Assembly (NCBI RefSeq): GCF_004135405.1
Contig: NZ_CP035491.1
Span: 2,232,001 to 2,296,000, forward strand
DNA length: 64,000 nt
Origin: Agromyces protaetiae
GTDB taxonomy: Bacteria; Actinomycetota; Actinomycetes; Actinomycetales; Microbacteriaceae
Direction of reading: 5' to 3'
Shown here: piece by piece, positions 52,180 through 59,254 of the stretch
Layout of the letters: every line of letters begins with the position of its first letter
Numbering within the stretch: position 1 is the stretch's first letter
Notes under the pieces: generated by a model
Told to the model about the DNA's origin: nothing
Databases searched by the model: none
The model's input: the letters and a program-made list of their open reading frames with translations, nothing else
Position numbers and translations under genes: made by a program

Positions 52180-52911
52180 ATGAACAACGCACACTCGACG
52201 ACCGGGGCGAAGCCCACGGTCGTGCTCGTCCACGGCGCCTTCGCCGACGGCAGCGGCTGGGACGACGTGATCGGCGAACTGCAGCAGGACGGGTTCCCCG
52301 TGCTGGCGCTCGCGAACCCCCTGCGCGGACTCGCGTCCGATACCGCGTACCTGCGAAGCATCCTCGACACCCTGACGGGACCGCTCGTGCTCGTCGGCCA
52401 CTCCTACGGCGGCGCGGTCATCACGAATGCCGCCACGGACAACGCGAACGTCACCGCGCTCGTCTTCATCGCGGCCTTCGTGCCCGACGAAGGCGAACCG
52501 CTCGGGAAGTTCGCGGACCCGGTGGCCTACCCCGGCGCCCTCCTGAGCCCCGAGGCGCTCGTCGTGCGCCCGTATCCCGGCGGACTCGAGGCGAGCATCG
52601 ACCCCGACCGTTTCGCGGCGATCTTCGCGGCCGACCTGCCGGCGCAGCTCACGACGAAGATGGCGGTCCGGCAGCGGCCCGTCGCGCTCTCGGTGTTCGA
52701 AGAGCCCTCGGGTGCGCCCGCGTGGCGCACTGTTCCGAGCTGGTACCAGGTGTCGAGCCGCGACAAGGCGATCTCGCCCGTCGCGGAGCGGTTCTTCGCC
52801 GAGCGGGCCGGTTCGCACACCGTCGAGATCGACGCGTCGCACGCCGGGTTCGTGTCGCACGCGTACACGACGGCGCGGCTCATCAAGGAGGCTGCGAGCG
52901 CGGGCGGGTGA
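52180..52911 (+). CDS. Cytoplasmic alpha/beta hydrolase, tandem paralogue
   Basis: A 243-residue alpha/beta hydrolase that matches the preceding lipoprotein along its whole catalytic domain: VVLVHGAFADGSGW, NPLRGLASDTAYLRSILDT, VLVGHSYGGAVITNAATD, FVPDEGEPLGKFADP, and ASHAGFVSH. It lacks the signal peptide, so the pair would place one copy in each compartment. GAAAGGA precedes ATG 52180. The reaction is unknown. It ends at a strong terminator. Confidence 0.88.
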   Translation: MNNAHSTTGAKPTVVLVHGAFADGSGWDDVIGELQQDGFPVLALANPLRGLASDTAYLRSILDTLTGPLVLVGHSYGGAVITNAATDNANVTALVFIAAFVPDEGEPLGKFADPVAYPGALLSPEALVVRPYPGGLEASIDPDRFAAIFAADLPAQLTTKMAVRQRPVALSVFEEPSGAPAWRTVPSWYQVSSRDKAISPVAERFFAERAGSHTVEIDASHAGFVSHAYTTARLIKEAASAGG

Positions 52912-52948
52912 TCGGTCGGCGGAGCGACCGGATGTCCGGCCGCACACG

Positions 52949-52979
52949 GAGGGGGCCCGCTCGTCGAGCGGGCCCCCTC
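52949..52979 (+). terminator. Strong terminator after the hydrolase pair
   Basis: A perfect 14-base stem, GAGGGGGCCCGCTC with GAGCGGGCCCCCTC, around a 3-base loop, 38 bases after the stop. Confidence 0.85.
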
Positions 52980-53029
52980 GGCGTCGGGCTCCGAGCGGCC
53001 GATCCAGCGCGGCCGGTGGCGGGCGGCCG

Positions 53030-53079
53030 GTACGGGCCGCAGGTACGGGCCGCCTGTACGGGCCGCTGGTACGGGCCGC
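53030..53079. repeat. 13-base tandem repeat, four copies
   Basis: GTACGGGCCGC starts at 53030, 53043, 53056 and 53069, each followed by two variable bases (period 13). It lies between the terminator and the 3' end of a converging gene. Confidence 0.9.
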
Positions 53080-53080
53080 G

Positions 53081-53959
53081 TCAGGCCGGCTGCGCCATGA
53101 GCCAGGCGTGCACGTCGGCCCCGATGCGGAGGACGGCGCTCGCGTGGCCGTCGCCGGTGATGAGTCGCGTCGCGCCGGGGATCCGGTCGGCGAGCCACTC
53201 GCCGTGAGCGACGGGAACCGACAGGTCCTGCCGCCCGTGGAGGACGAGGGTCGGAGCCGTGATGGACTCGACGTCGAACTCCCAGTCGCGGACGAAGGCC
53301 AGGAGGTCGTCGATCCAGCCCTCGATACCGTGCGTCAGGCCTCGCGCCATTGCGGCCGAGATCCAGGTCCCGATCTCACCCTCGAGGAGTTGGACGTCGA
53401 CGGCGGGGGAGATGCTCTCGAAGCTTTCGGCGTGGTCGTCGGCCACCGACCGCTCCAGACGCTCTCTGAGAGCCTGCACGCTTTCGGACGCGATGACGAA
53501 GCCGTCGGCGTTCGTGGCCCCCATGCCGTTCAGCCAGTCGAGACCGGGAGCGTCCCACGGTGCGAGGGACGCGACGGCGGCGACCGCGACGACCCGGTCG
53601 GGGAGGAGTGCGGCGCACGCGAGCGCGTGCGGGCCGCCGCCCGAGGGCCCCCAGCAGCGGAACTTCTCGACGCCGAGGGCGTCGGCGACGGCGGCGGTGT
53701 CGGATGCCACGCGCGCGACCGAGCGGCCCGGGTCCTCGTCCGACCCGCCGAAACCCGGTCGGTCGTAGGCGACGAGACGGATGCCCCGTGCGAGCGCGTC
53801 GTCGGCCCACGGCCGGTAGATCGTCCCGGATCCCGGAGTTCCGTGGTGCATGATCACGAGCTCACCGGTCGGATCTCCCGCTTCGTAGGCCTGGATGCGG
53901 CGCCCGGTGGGGTGCTGGACGGCGAACTCGCGAGTCGCGGCGATCGGAGAGTAGGGCAT
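53081..53959 (-). CDS. Alpha/beta hydrolase under TetR control
   Basis: A 292-residue alpha/beta hydrolase: oxyanion region VIMHHGTPGSG, AYDRPGFGGSD, nucleophile in WGPSGGGPHA (Ser), Asp in VLHGRQDLSVP and catalytic His in TGDGHASAV. Substrate unknown. ATG 53959 follows GAAAGGAACA; an in-frame upstream ATG lacks a site. It is divergent from tetR, with two overlapping palindromes directly before it. Confidence 0.9.
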   Translation of the reverse strand: MPYSPIAATREFAVQHPTGRRIQAYEAGDPTGELVIMHHGTPGSGTIYRPWADDALARGIRLVAYDRPGFGGSDEDPGRSVARVASDTAAVADALGVEKFRCWGPSGGGPHALACAALLPDRVVAVAAVASLAPWDAPGLDWLNGMGATNADGFVIASESVQALRERLERSVADDHAESFESISPAVDVQLLEGEIGTWISAAMARGLTHGIEGWIDDLLAFVRDWEFDVESITAPTLVLHGRQDLSVPVAHGEWLADRIPGATRLITGDGHASAVLRIGADVHAWLMAQPA

Positions 53960-53986
53960 GGTGTGTTCCTTTCGATTCAACAGAGT

Positions 53987-54048
53987 CGGACACTGTGTCG
54001 GACACCGTGTCCGAATGTGAGGCTACATCATGTCCGGACGCTGTGTAG
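53987..54048. promoter_or_regulatory. Overlapping TetR operators
   Basis: CGGACAC-C-GTGTCCG (53999-54013) is a perfect palindrome; CGGACAC-T-GTGTCGG (53987-54001) overlaps it by 3 bases; a third imperfect copy, CGGACGCTGTGTAG, lies at 54035-54048 nearer tetR. They occupy the divergent promoter region and fit autoregulation plus repression of the hydrolase. Confidence 0.75.
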
Positions 54049-54101
54049 TACCCTTCAGGTGATCCGCCCGACGAGCACGACGACGTCAGTCAGGAGCGCG
54101 A

Positions 54102-54716
54102 ATGCCATCGATCACGAGGCGCCCGTCCGAGAGCTCGGGCCGACGAGCCCAGGTCGAAGCCGACGTGTTCGCAGCGACGCGGCGACTGCTCGATCAAGGC
54201 ATGAGCTTCACAGAACTCGGCGTGCAGCAGATCGCCGCCGAGGCCCAGGTCGCTCGGTCGACCTTCTACGCGCACTTCGAAGACAAGGCGGATCTGCTCA
54301 TGCGCCTCGCCGTCGGGACCATGGGCGAGTCGTTCGACCTCACCTCGGCCTGGGCGCCGGACGACGGTTTCGACGCTCTCGCTCAGACCTTCGTTCGCGT
54401 CGTCGCCGTGTTCCGAGAGCATTCGAGCGTGCTGCGTGCGATCGCCGAAGTCTCGACGTACGACGGCGCCGTCCGTGAGTTCTGGGGCGAGCAGCTCTCG
54501 CGGTTCGTCGGCTCGACCGTCGCGGGGATCGACGCCGAGCGCGACGCAGGACGAACGCCCGGCTCCGTGGACGCCGAGATCTCGGGTCGGTTGATCGTCG
54601 TCGCCGGACAGCACGCGATCGTCGACCACATCATGCGGCGTGATCCCGCCGAGGACGCCTCCTTCGCGTGGGAGCTCGCGGCCACGTGGTGGTACGGGGT
54701 GTACCGGCGGCCTTGA
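54102..54716 (+). CDS. TetR-family repressor
   Basis: A 204-residue repressor: N-terminal helix-turn-helix (FTELGVQQIAAEAQVARSTFYAHFEDKADLL), then an all-helical ligand-binding domain. CAGGAG precedes ATG 54102. The divergent hydrolase and the palindromes between them identify the probable target. The -35 element of the next gene overlaps its stop codon. Confidence 0.92.
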   Translation: MPSITRRPSESSGRRAQVEADVFAATRRLLDQGMSFTELGVQQIAAEAQVARSTFYAHFEDKADLLMRLAVGTMGESFDLTSAWAPDDGFDALAQTFVRVVAVFREHSSVLRAIAEVSTYDGAVREFWGEQLSRFVGSTVAGIDAERDAGRTPGSVDAEISGRLIVVAGQHAIVDHIMRRDPAEDASFAWELAATWWYGVYRRP

Positions 54717-54740
54717 CGCACCCGGCGATCGAGGTTAGTT
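54713..54740 (+). promoter_or_regulatory. Promoter of the ArsR operon
   Basis: TTGACG (54713) and TTAGTT (54735) are separated by 16 bases; 7 bases then lead to GTG 54748, so the mRNA should be leaderless. Confidence 0.65.
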
Positions 54741-54747
54741 TCCTCTT

Positions 54748-55107
54748 GTGGAAATTGCCGAGAGCGGAAACAAGGCGTATGTCTCTGCGAGCGCGTCGTT
54801 CTCAGCCCTCGCCGACCCCGTGCGAATTCGCATCCTCGAACGGCTCCGAGGCGCCGATGCGACGGTATCCGATCTCGCAGGCGACCTCGGGGTCTCCCTG
54901 CCGTCGATGTCGAAGCACCTCAACGTGCTGCAGAAGGCCGGGTTCGTGACCCGGCACGTCGAGGCGCAGACGCGCCGCTGCAGCCTCGACCCCGACGGCT
55001 TCGCGCGGCTCGCCGAGTGGTCGCGGCGGTTCGAGTCGCTCTGGATGGGGCGCCTCGACCGCCTCGACGCGGTGCTCCGAGCGGAAGACGAGGACGCGGG
55101 CGCATGA
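54748..55107 (+). CDS. ArsR-family regulator
   Basis: A 119-residue winged-helix protein: FSALADPVRIRILERL, DLAGDLGVSLPSMSKHLNVLQKAGFV (recognition helix), and RRCSLDPDGFARLAEW. No metal-site cysteine pair of the arsenic type is seen, so it probably senses something else or acts as a simple repressor. It overlaps the SRPBCC gene by 4 bases, the typical ArsR-SRPBCC pair. Confidence 0.9.
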   Translation: MEIAESGNKAYVSASASFSALADPVRIRILERLRGADATVSDLAGDLGVSLPSMSKHLNVLQKAGFVTRHVEAQTRRCSLDPDGFARLAEWSRRFESLWMGRLDRLDAVLRAEDEDAGA

Positions 55108-55637
55108 CCGACACGACCGTCATCCGGCGACCGACCGGACTCTCCTTCCGCCGACGCTATCGGCAGGCGCCCGAGCGGCTCTTCGCAGCCTTCGCCGACC
55201 CCGACACGCTCGCCCGCTGGTGGGGCCCGCCCGAGTGCCCGATCGTCGAAAGCGCCCTCGACTTCCGGCCGGGCGGGGAGTGGCTCTACCGGCTGCGGTC
55301 CGCGGCGTCCGGTGTCGAATACCGGTCGCGCGCGGTCTTCGACGAGATCGAACCCGCCACGAGGATCGTGTTCACCGAGACATCCGCCGATGCCTCGGGC
55401 GCGCCCACCGCGGACCGCCCGGCCGCCCGCACGACCGTCGAGTTCGTCGCCGACGGCGACGACGACGGTCCCGGCACGCTCCTCCTCATCGACGTCGAGC
55501 ACGTCTCCGAAGACGAAGCCGCGAGGGCGCTCGCGCGCGGCGTCGAAGGCGGGATGTCCCGCGCGCTCGACCAGCTCGAAGCGCTGCTCGCCACGGCGCG
55601 AACACGCGAAGGCCGACCGGACGGAGCACCCCGATGA
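55104..55637 (+). CDS. SRPBCC (AHSA1-like) domain protein
   Basis: A 177-residue START/Bet v1-like protein of the AHSA1 type: RRYRQAPERLFAAFADPDTLARWWGPP, DFRPGGEWLYRLRS, AVFDEIEPATRIVFTE, and a long C-terminal helix (GVEGGMSRALDQLEALL). Such proteins bind hydrophobic ligands; the function is unknown. It is translationally coupled to the regulator before it and to the hydrolase after it. Confidence 0.9.
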   Translation: MTDTTVIRRPTGLSFRRRYRQAPERLFAAFADPDTLARWWGPPECPIVESALDFRPGGEWLYRLRSAASGVEYRSRAVFDEIEPATRIVFTETSADASGAPTADRPAARTTVEFVADGDDDGPGTLLLIDVEHVSEDEAARALARGVEGGMSRALDQLEALLATARTREGRPDGAPR

Positions 55638-56443
55638 CCGAACTCGTGTCCGCCGACGGCACCCGCGTCGCGTACGAGGTCGTCGGCGAAGGCCCCGCGG
55701 TCGTCCTCGTCGACGGCGCGATGTGCTTCCGCGACTCGGGCCCCATGCGCGCTCTTGCGGCCGAACTGGTGGGATCGGCCACGAAGACCGGATGCTCCGC
55801 GGTGCTCTACGACCGACGCGGGCGCGGGCGCAGCGGCGACACCCTGCCGTATGCGATCGACCGTGAGATCGACGACCTCGCAGCGCTCGTCGACGCGGTG
55901 GGCGGTCGCGCCGCACTCTTCGGGATGTCGTCGGGAGGTGCGCTCGCCGCGCTCGCGGCCGCCCGTCTCGGCGACGCCGTGTCGACCCTCGTCGTCTTCG
56001 AACCCCCGTACCTGCCCGAGCAGGACCGCCTCGAGGCATCCGCCTACACCGCCGAGCTGACCCGCGCGCTCGCGGCCGGCGATCGGGACGCGGCCGTGGC
56101 AGCGTTCCTCGCACGCGTCGGCGTGCCGCTGCAGGGCGTCGAGGGTATGAAGCGGTCGCCCGCATGGGCCGGCATGACCGCCATCGCGCCGACGCTCGGC
56201 TACGACGACGCCGTCATGGGCGACAGCGCCGTGCCTTCCGCCGCGGCGGCGATCACCGCGCCGACGCTCGCGCTCGCCGGGGGAGCATCGCCCGACTTCC
56301 TGCGATGGGGTGCCCGCGCACTCGCCGGGGCCGTGCCGGGCGCCCGGTTCGAGGTGCTCGAGGGGCAGGGGCACGATGTCGACCCGGTGCCGCTCGCGGC
56401 CGCGATCCGCGGCGCGATCGGCGCCCGCGGCGGCTCGATCTGA
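55634..56443 (+). CDS. Alpha/beta hydrolase
   Basis: A 269-residue hydrolase: strand VVLVDGAMCFRDSG replaces the usual HG oxyanion motif with DG, then YDRRGRGRSGD, nucleophile elbow GMSSGGALA (Ser) and C-terminal His in GQGHDVDP. ATG overlaps the SRPBCC stop. The DG in place of HG is found in a subset of the family and does not imply inactivity. Confidence 0.88.
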   Translation: MTELVSADGTRVAYEVVGEGPAVVLVDGAMCFRDSGPMRALAAELVGSATKTGCSAVLYDRRGRGRSGDTLPYAIDREIDDLAALVDAVGGRAALFGMSSGGALAALAAARLGDAVSTLVVFEPPYLPEQDRLEASAYTAELTRALAAGDRDAAVAAFLARVGVPLQGVEGMKRSPAWAGMTAIAPTLGYDDAVMGDSAVPSAAAAITAPTLALAGGASPDFLRWGARALAGAVPGARFEVLEGQGHDVDPVPLAAAIRGAIGARGGSI

Positions 56444-56488
56444 TCCGGGTGCGCAGCAAATCCGGAAAACCCGGGACCGAATGTGATG

Positions 56489-56515
56489 TTGTCATCTCAA
56501 GATGACAAGTAGAAT
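56489..56515 (+). promoter_or_regulatory. gntR promoter with perfect operator
   Basis: TTGTCATCTCAAGATGACAA (56489-56508) has perfect 9-base arms. Its first six bases serve as a -35 and TAGAAT (56510) as -10, so bound repressor would block the promoter. The inferred transcription start coincides with ATG 56523, a leaderless mRNA. Confidence 0.75.
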
Positions 56516-56522
56516 TGCCGCC

Positions 56523-57341
56523 ATGAAGGAGCTCGACCGCGGTTCGCCGATCCCGCTGTACTACCAGCTGCGCGAGGCGCTCATCGCGTTCTTCCAGGAC
56601 GAGGACTTCCATCCGGGCGATCGCGTACCGGGCGACTTCGAGCTGTGCGAACGCTACGGCGTCTCCCGCACGGTCGTGCGGCAGGCCCTCGCCGACCTCG
56701 AGTACGAGGGCGTCATCGAGCGGGTCAAGGGCAAGGGCACCTTCTATGCGGCGCCCAAGGTCGCCGAAGGGCTCGCGCAGTCGCTCACGGGCCTCCACGA
56801 AGACGTCGCGGCCCGCGGGAGCGAGCTCGTGAGCGTCGTCCGCCGCCTCGAGGTGATCCCGGCCGACGCGAAGCTCTCCGCCGACCTCGAGATCGGCGCG
56901 TTCCAGCCGGTGATCCTCATCGAGCGGCTCCGCAAGGTCGACGGCGAGCCGTGGGCGCTGACCGTCACGCACGTGCCGTTCGACGTGGCGCCCGGGCTCC
57001 TCGAGGTCGATTTCACCGACCAGTCCCTCTATGCCGTGCTCGAACGCGACTTCGGCGTGCGACTCGCGACGGGCCACCGGTCGATCGAGGCGGCCATCGC
57101 CAGCAAGGCCGTGGCCGACTCGCTCGAGATCCCCGTCGGCGCGCCGATCCTGGTGCTCCGCAGCGTCAGCCGTGATGCCGGCGGCCGCCCCGTCGAGAGC
57201 TTCGTCGCCTACCACCGCGGCGACCGGAGCCGGTTCGAGGTCGACCTCACACGGTCGGCGAGCGGCACCCCGGCTCCGCCGCTCGTCTTCGTGACGTCGG
57301 GCCCGTCGCTCATCGCCGACCCGGTCTCGGCGTCTCGGTAG
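56523..57341 (+). CDS. GntR/HutC-family repressor of the sugar operon
   Basis: A 272-residue regulator: N-terminal winged helix (PLYYQLREALIAFFQ, CERYGVSRTVVRQALADLEYEGVIERVKGKGTF) and a C-terminal UTRA ligand-binding domain (about 95-245). The effector is probably a sugar phosphate. ATG 56523 is favoured by the promoter position. Its own operator and the one before the following gene share TGTCA/TGACA half-sites, so it most likely controls both. Confidence 0.92.
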   Translation: MKELDRGSPIPLYYQLREALIAFFQDEDFHPGDRVPGDFELCERYGVSRTVVRQALADLEYEGVIERVKGKGTFYAAPKVAEGLAQSLTGLHEDVAARGSELVSVVRRLEVIPADAKLSADLEIGAFQPVILIERLRKVDGEPWALTVTHVPFDVAPGLLEVDFTDQSLYAVLERDFGVRLATGHRSIEAAIASKAVADSLEIPVGAPILVLRSVSRDAGGRPVESFVAYHRGDRSRFEVDLTRSASGTPAPPLVFVTSGPSLIADPVSASR

Positions 57342-57359
57342 CCGGCACAGGCTCGCGCT

Positions 57360-57383
57360 GAGCGCCCGCACGCGCGGGCGCTC
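57360..57383 (+). terminator. Terminator after gntR
   Basis: GAGCGCCCGC and GCGGGCGCTC form a perfect 10-base stem with a 4-base loop, 18 bases after the stop. Confidence 0.75.
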
Positions 57384-57464
57384 TTCCGGCGCGCGTTGTG
57401 ACATCCGCCGCCTTCGCGCCGTGCGGGCGTGACATCCGACGCCTCGACGGAACGCGGTCTCCGA

Positions 57465-57509
57465 GAATGTAGTGACAAGTTGCGAACCTGTCATGACAGG
57501 ACTACATTC
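57465..57509 (+). promoter_or_regulatory. Sugar-operon promoter with nested palindromes
   Basis: TTGCGA (57480) and TACATT (57503) are 17 bases apart. Three symmetric elements overlap them: GAATGTAGT/ACTACATTC (57465 and 57501), TGACA-N11-TGTCA (57473-57493), and the perfect palindrome CCTGTCATGACAGG (57487-57500). The TGACA/TGTCA elements match the gntR operator. Confidence 0.75.
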
Positions 57510-57548
57510 ATCACGTACCACGTTGCAGATCCGAAGGAGCATCTCCAC

Positions 57549-58145
57549 ATGGCTGACTTCGCAGCCCCGCCGCTTCGACCGTTCTCGATCAGGCTCGACC
57601 GCTCGTCGCTCGAACTGCTCCCGGCCGGCCCGGTGCTCACCCGCCGACTCTCCGACCTCGAGGGCCTCTTCGCCGACGAGGCCGCCTGGCGCGCCGACGT
57701 CGACAACGGCGACCCGATCGTCTACACGGTCGCCTCGTCGCCCGTGCCCGAGACCGCCACCGAACTGCCGCAGTCGATCACACGCATCCGCCCCGGCGAC
57801 GTGGCAGGCGAGCTCTACTTCACCAAGGGCCACATGCACCCCGTCGCCGAGGGCGAGATCTACCTCGGCCTCGAGGGCGAGGGCGGCCTCCTGCTGTTCG
57901 ACGGCACCGACATCGAGTTCCTCGAGATCACCCCCGACCGCATCGGGTACATCCCGCCGGGCTGGGCGCATCGCAGCGTCAACGTCGGTTCGAACGACGA
58001 CTACAGCTTCCTCGCCGTCTACCCCGGCGGCGCAGGGCACGACTACGGATGGGTGCTCGAGCACGGCTTCGGCGCGCGCGTCTACGCCGGCGCCGCCGGC
58101 GCAGAGCTCCGTTCGTACCCGCAGCCGGCCCTCACCCTCGGCTGA
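57549..58145 (+). CDS. Cupin-type (archaeal-type) glucose-6-phosphate isomerase
   Basis: A 198-residue metal-dependent phosphoglucose isomerase of the cupin family, interconverting glucose- and fructose-6-phosphate or a related sugar phosphate. The metal site is visible: GELYFTKGHMHPVAEGEIY gives His, His and Glu near 95-102, and GWAHRSVNVG supplies the last His near 140. AAGGAG precedes the ATG. It is first in the operon. In bacteria this enzyme is usually an accessory to the classical Pgi and often sits in sugar operons. Confidence 0.88.
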   Translation: MADFAAPPLRPFSIRLDRSSLELLPAGPVLTRRLSDLEGLFADEAAWRADVDNGDPIVYTVASSPVPETATELPQSITRIRPGDVAGELYFTKGHMHPVAEGEIYLGLEGEGGLLLFDGTDIEFLEITPDRIGYIPPGWAHRSVNVGSNDDYSFLAVYPGGAGHDYGWVLEHGFGARVYAGAAGAELRSYPQPALTLG

Positions 58146-58211
58146 ACCCGGGCATCGCCCGAACCGCACGCTCCACCAACACCCCAACCATGTGAACAAA
58201 GGAGTTTCCCA

Positions 58212-59249
58212 ATGGCGCAAGCACGGAGTGCTCGTTCCACGGTGGTGATCGTCATCACGGCGGTCGTCGCCCTGCTCGTCGGCCTCGTCGCCGGCCGCTT
58301 CATCTTCGGAGGCGGCGACTCGTCGGCCTCCGCGGCCGGTGAGACCGGTGTCGCCGGCACGAAGATCGACGTCATCACCAAGGCGACCCAGAGCGACTTC
58401 TGGCAGTCGATGCTCGCCGGCTCGAAGGCCGCGGGCACGGACCTCGGCATCGACATCAAGCTCACGGGCCCGACGGCCGAGACCGACATCGACCAGCAGG
58501 TCGCAATGGTCGAGGACTCGATCACGCGCCAGGTCGACGCCATCGTCCTCGCCTCGAACTCGTCGACCGCGCTCAACTCGGTCATCGAGAAGGCGCGCGA
58601 CGCCGGCATCAAGGTGATCGTCGTCGACAACGCCGTCACCACGGCCTCCGACGGCTTCATCGGCACCGACAACATCAAGGCCGGCCAGCAGGCCGGCGAG
58701 AAGATGTGCGAGCTCATCACCGCGCAGGGCAACGCCGACGGCAAGATCCTGCACGAATCCGCAGCCTCGGGCCAGCAGGTGCTCGTCGACCGTTACGACG
58801 GTTTCGCGGCCGGTCTCAAGGCGACCTGCCCCGACGCCGAGATCATCCAGACGCTCGTGAACGACAACGACCTCAACAAGGCCGTCAGCCAGGTCACCGA
58901 CGTCATCAACGCCAACCCCGACCTCGCGGGCGTCTTCGCCGACAACAACACGTCGGGCACGGGTGCCGCTCGTGCCGTCTCGGCCTTCAAGGGCTCGACG
59001 GTCCAGGTCGTCGCGTTCGACTCCGACCCGGCAGAGGTCGACGCCGTCAAGGACGGCATCATCGGCGCGATCGTCGTGCAGAACCCGTTCTTCTTCGGCT
59101 ACCAGGGGGTCGTCGAGGCAGCCATGGCCGTCGCCGGGAGCCAGCCGCCGGTGAACCTCGACCCGGGCGCCGTGCTCGTCGGCCCCGACAACGTCGAAGA
59201 CGCCGCCCTGCAGTCGCTGCTCAACCCCGCCAAGGAATCGGGCGACTGA
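58212..59249 (+). CDS. Sugar ABC transporter substrate-binding protein
   Basis: A 345-residue periplasmic-binding-protein type 1 (ribose/galactose class). An N-terminal transmembrane helix (about 10-33) is followed by a Gly/Ser/Ala linker with no lipobox Cys, so it appears anchored by an uncleaved signal instead of a lipid. The binding domain includes DVITKATQSDFWQSMLAG, IVLASNSSTALNSVI, VVDNAV, and ADNNTSGTGAARA. AAAGGAG precedes the ATG. The sugar is unknown. Confidence 0.92.
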   Translation: MAQARSARSTVVIVITAVVALLVGLVAGRFIFGGGDSSASAAGETGVAGTKIDVITKATQSDFWQSMLAGSKAAGTDLGIDIKLTGPTAETDIDQQVAMVEDSITRQVDAIVLASNSSTALNSVIEKARDAGIKVIVVDNAVTTASDGFIGTDNIKAGQQAGEKMCELITAQGNADGKILHESAASGQQVLVDRYDGFAAGLKATCPDAEIIQTLVNDNDLNKAVSQVTDVINANPDLAGVFADNNTSGTGAARAVSAFKGSTVQVVAFDSDPAEVDAVKDGIIGAIVVQNPFFFGYQGVVEAAMAVAGSQPPVNLDPGAVLVGPDNVEDAALQSLLNPAKESGD

Positions 59250-59254
59250 TCCCC

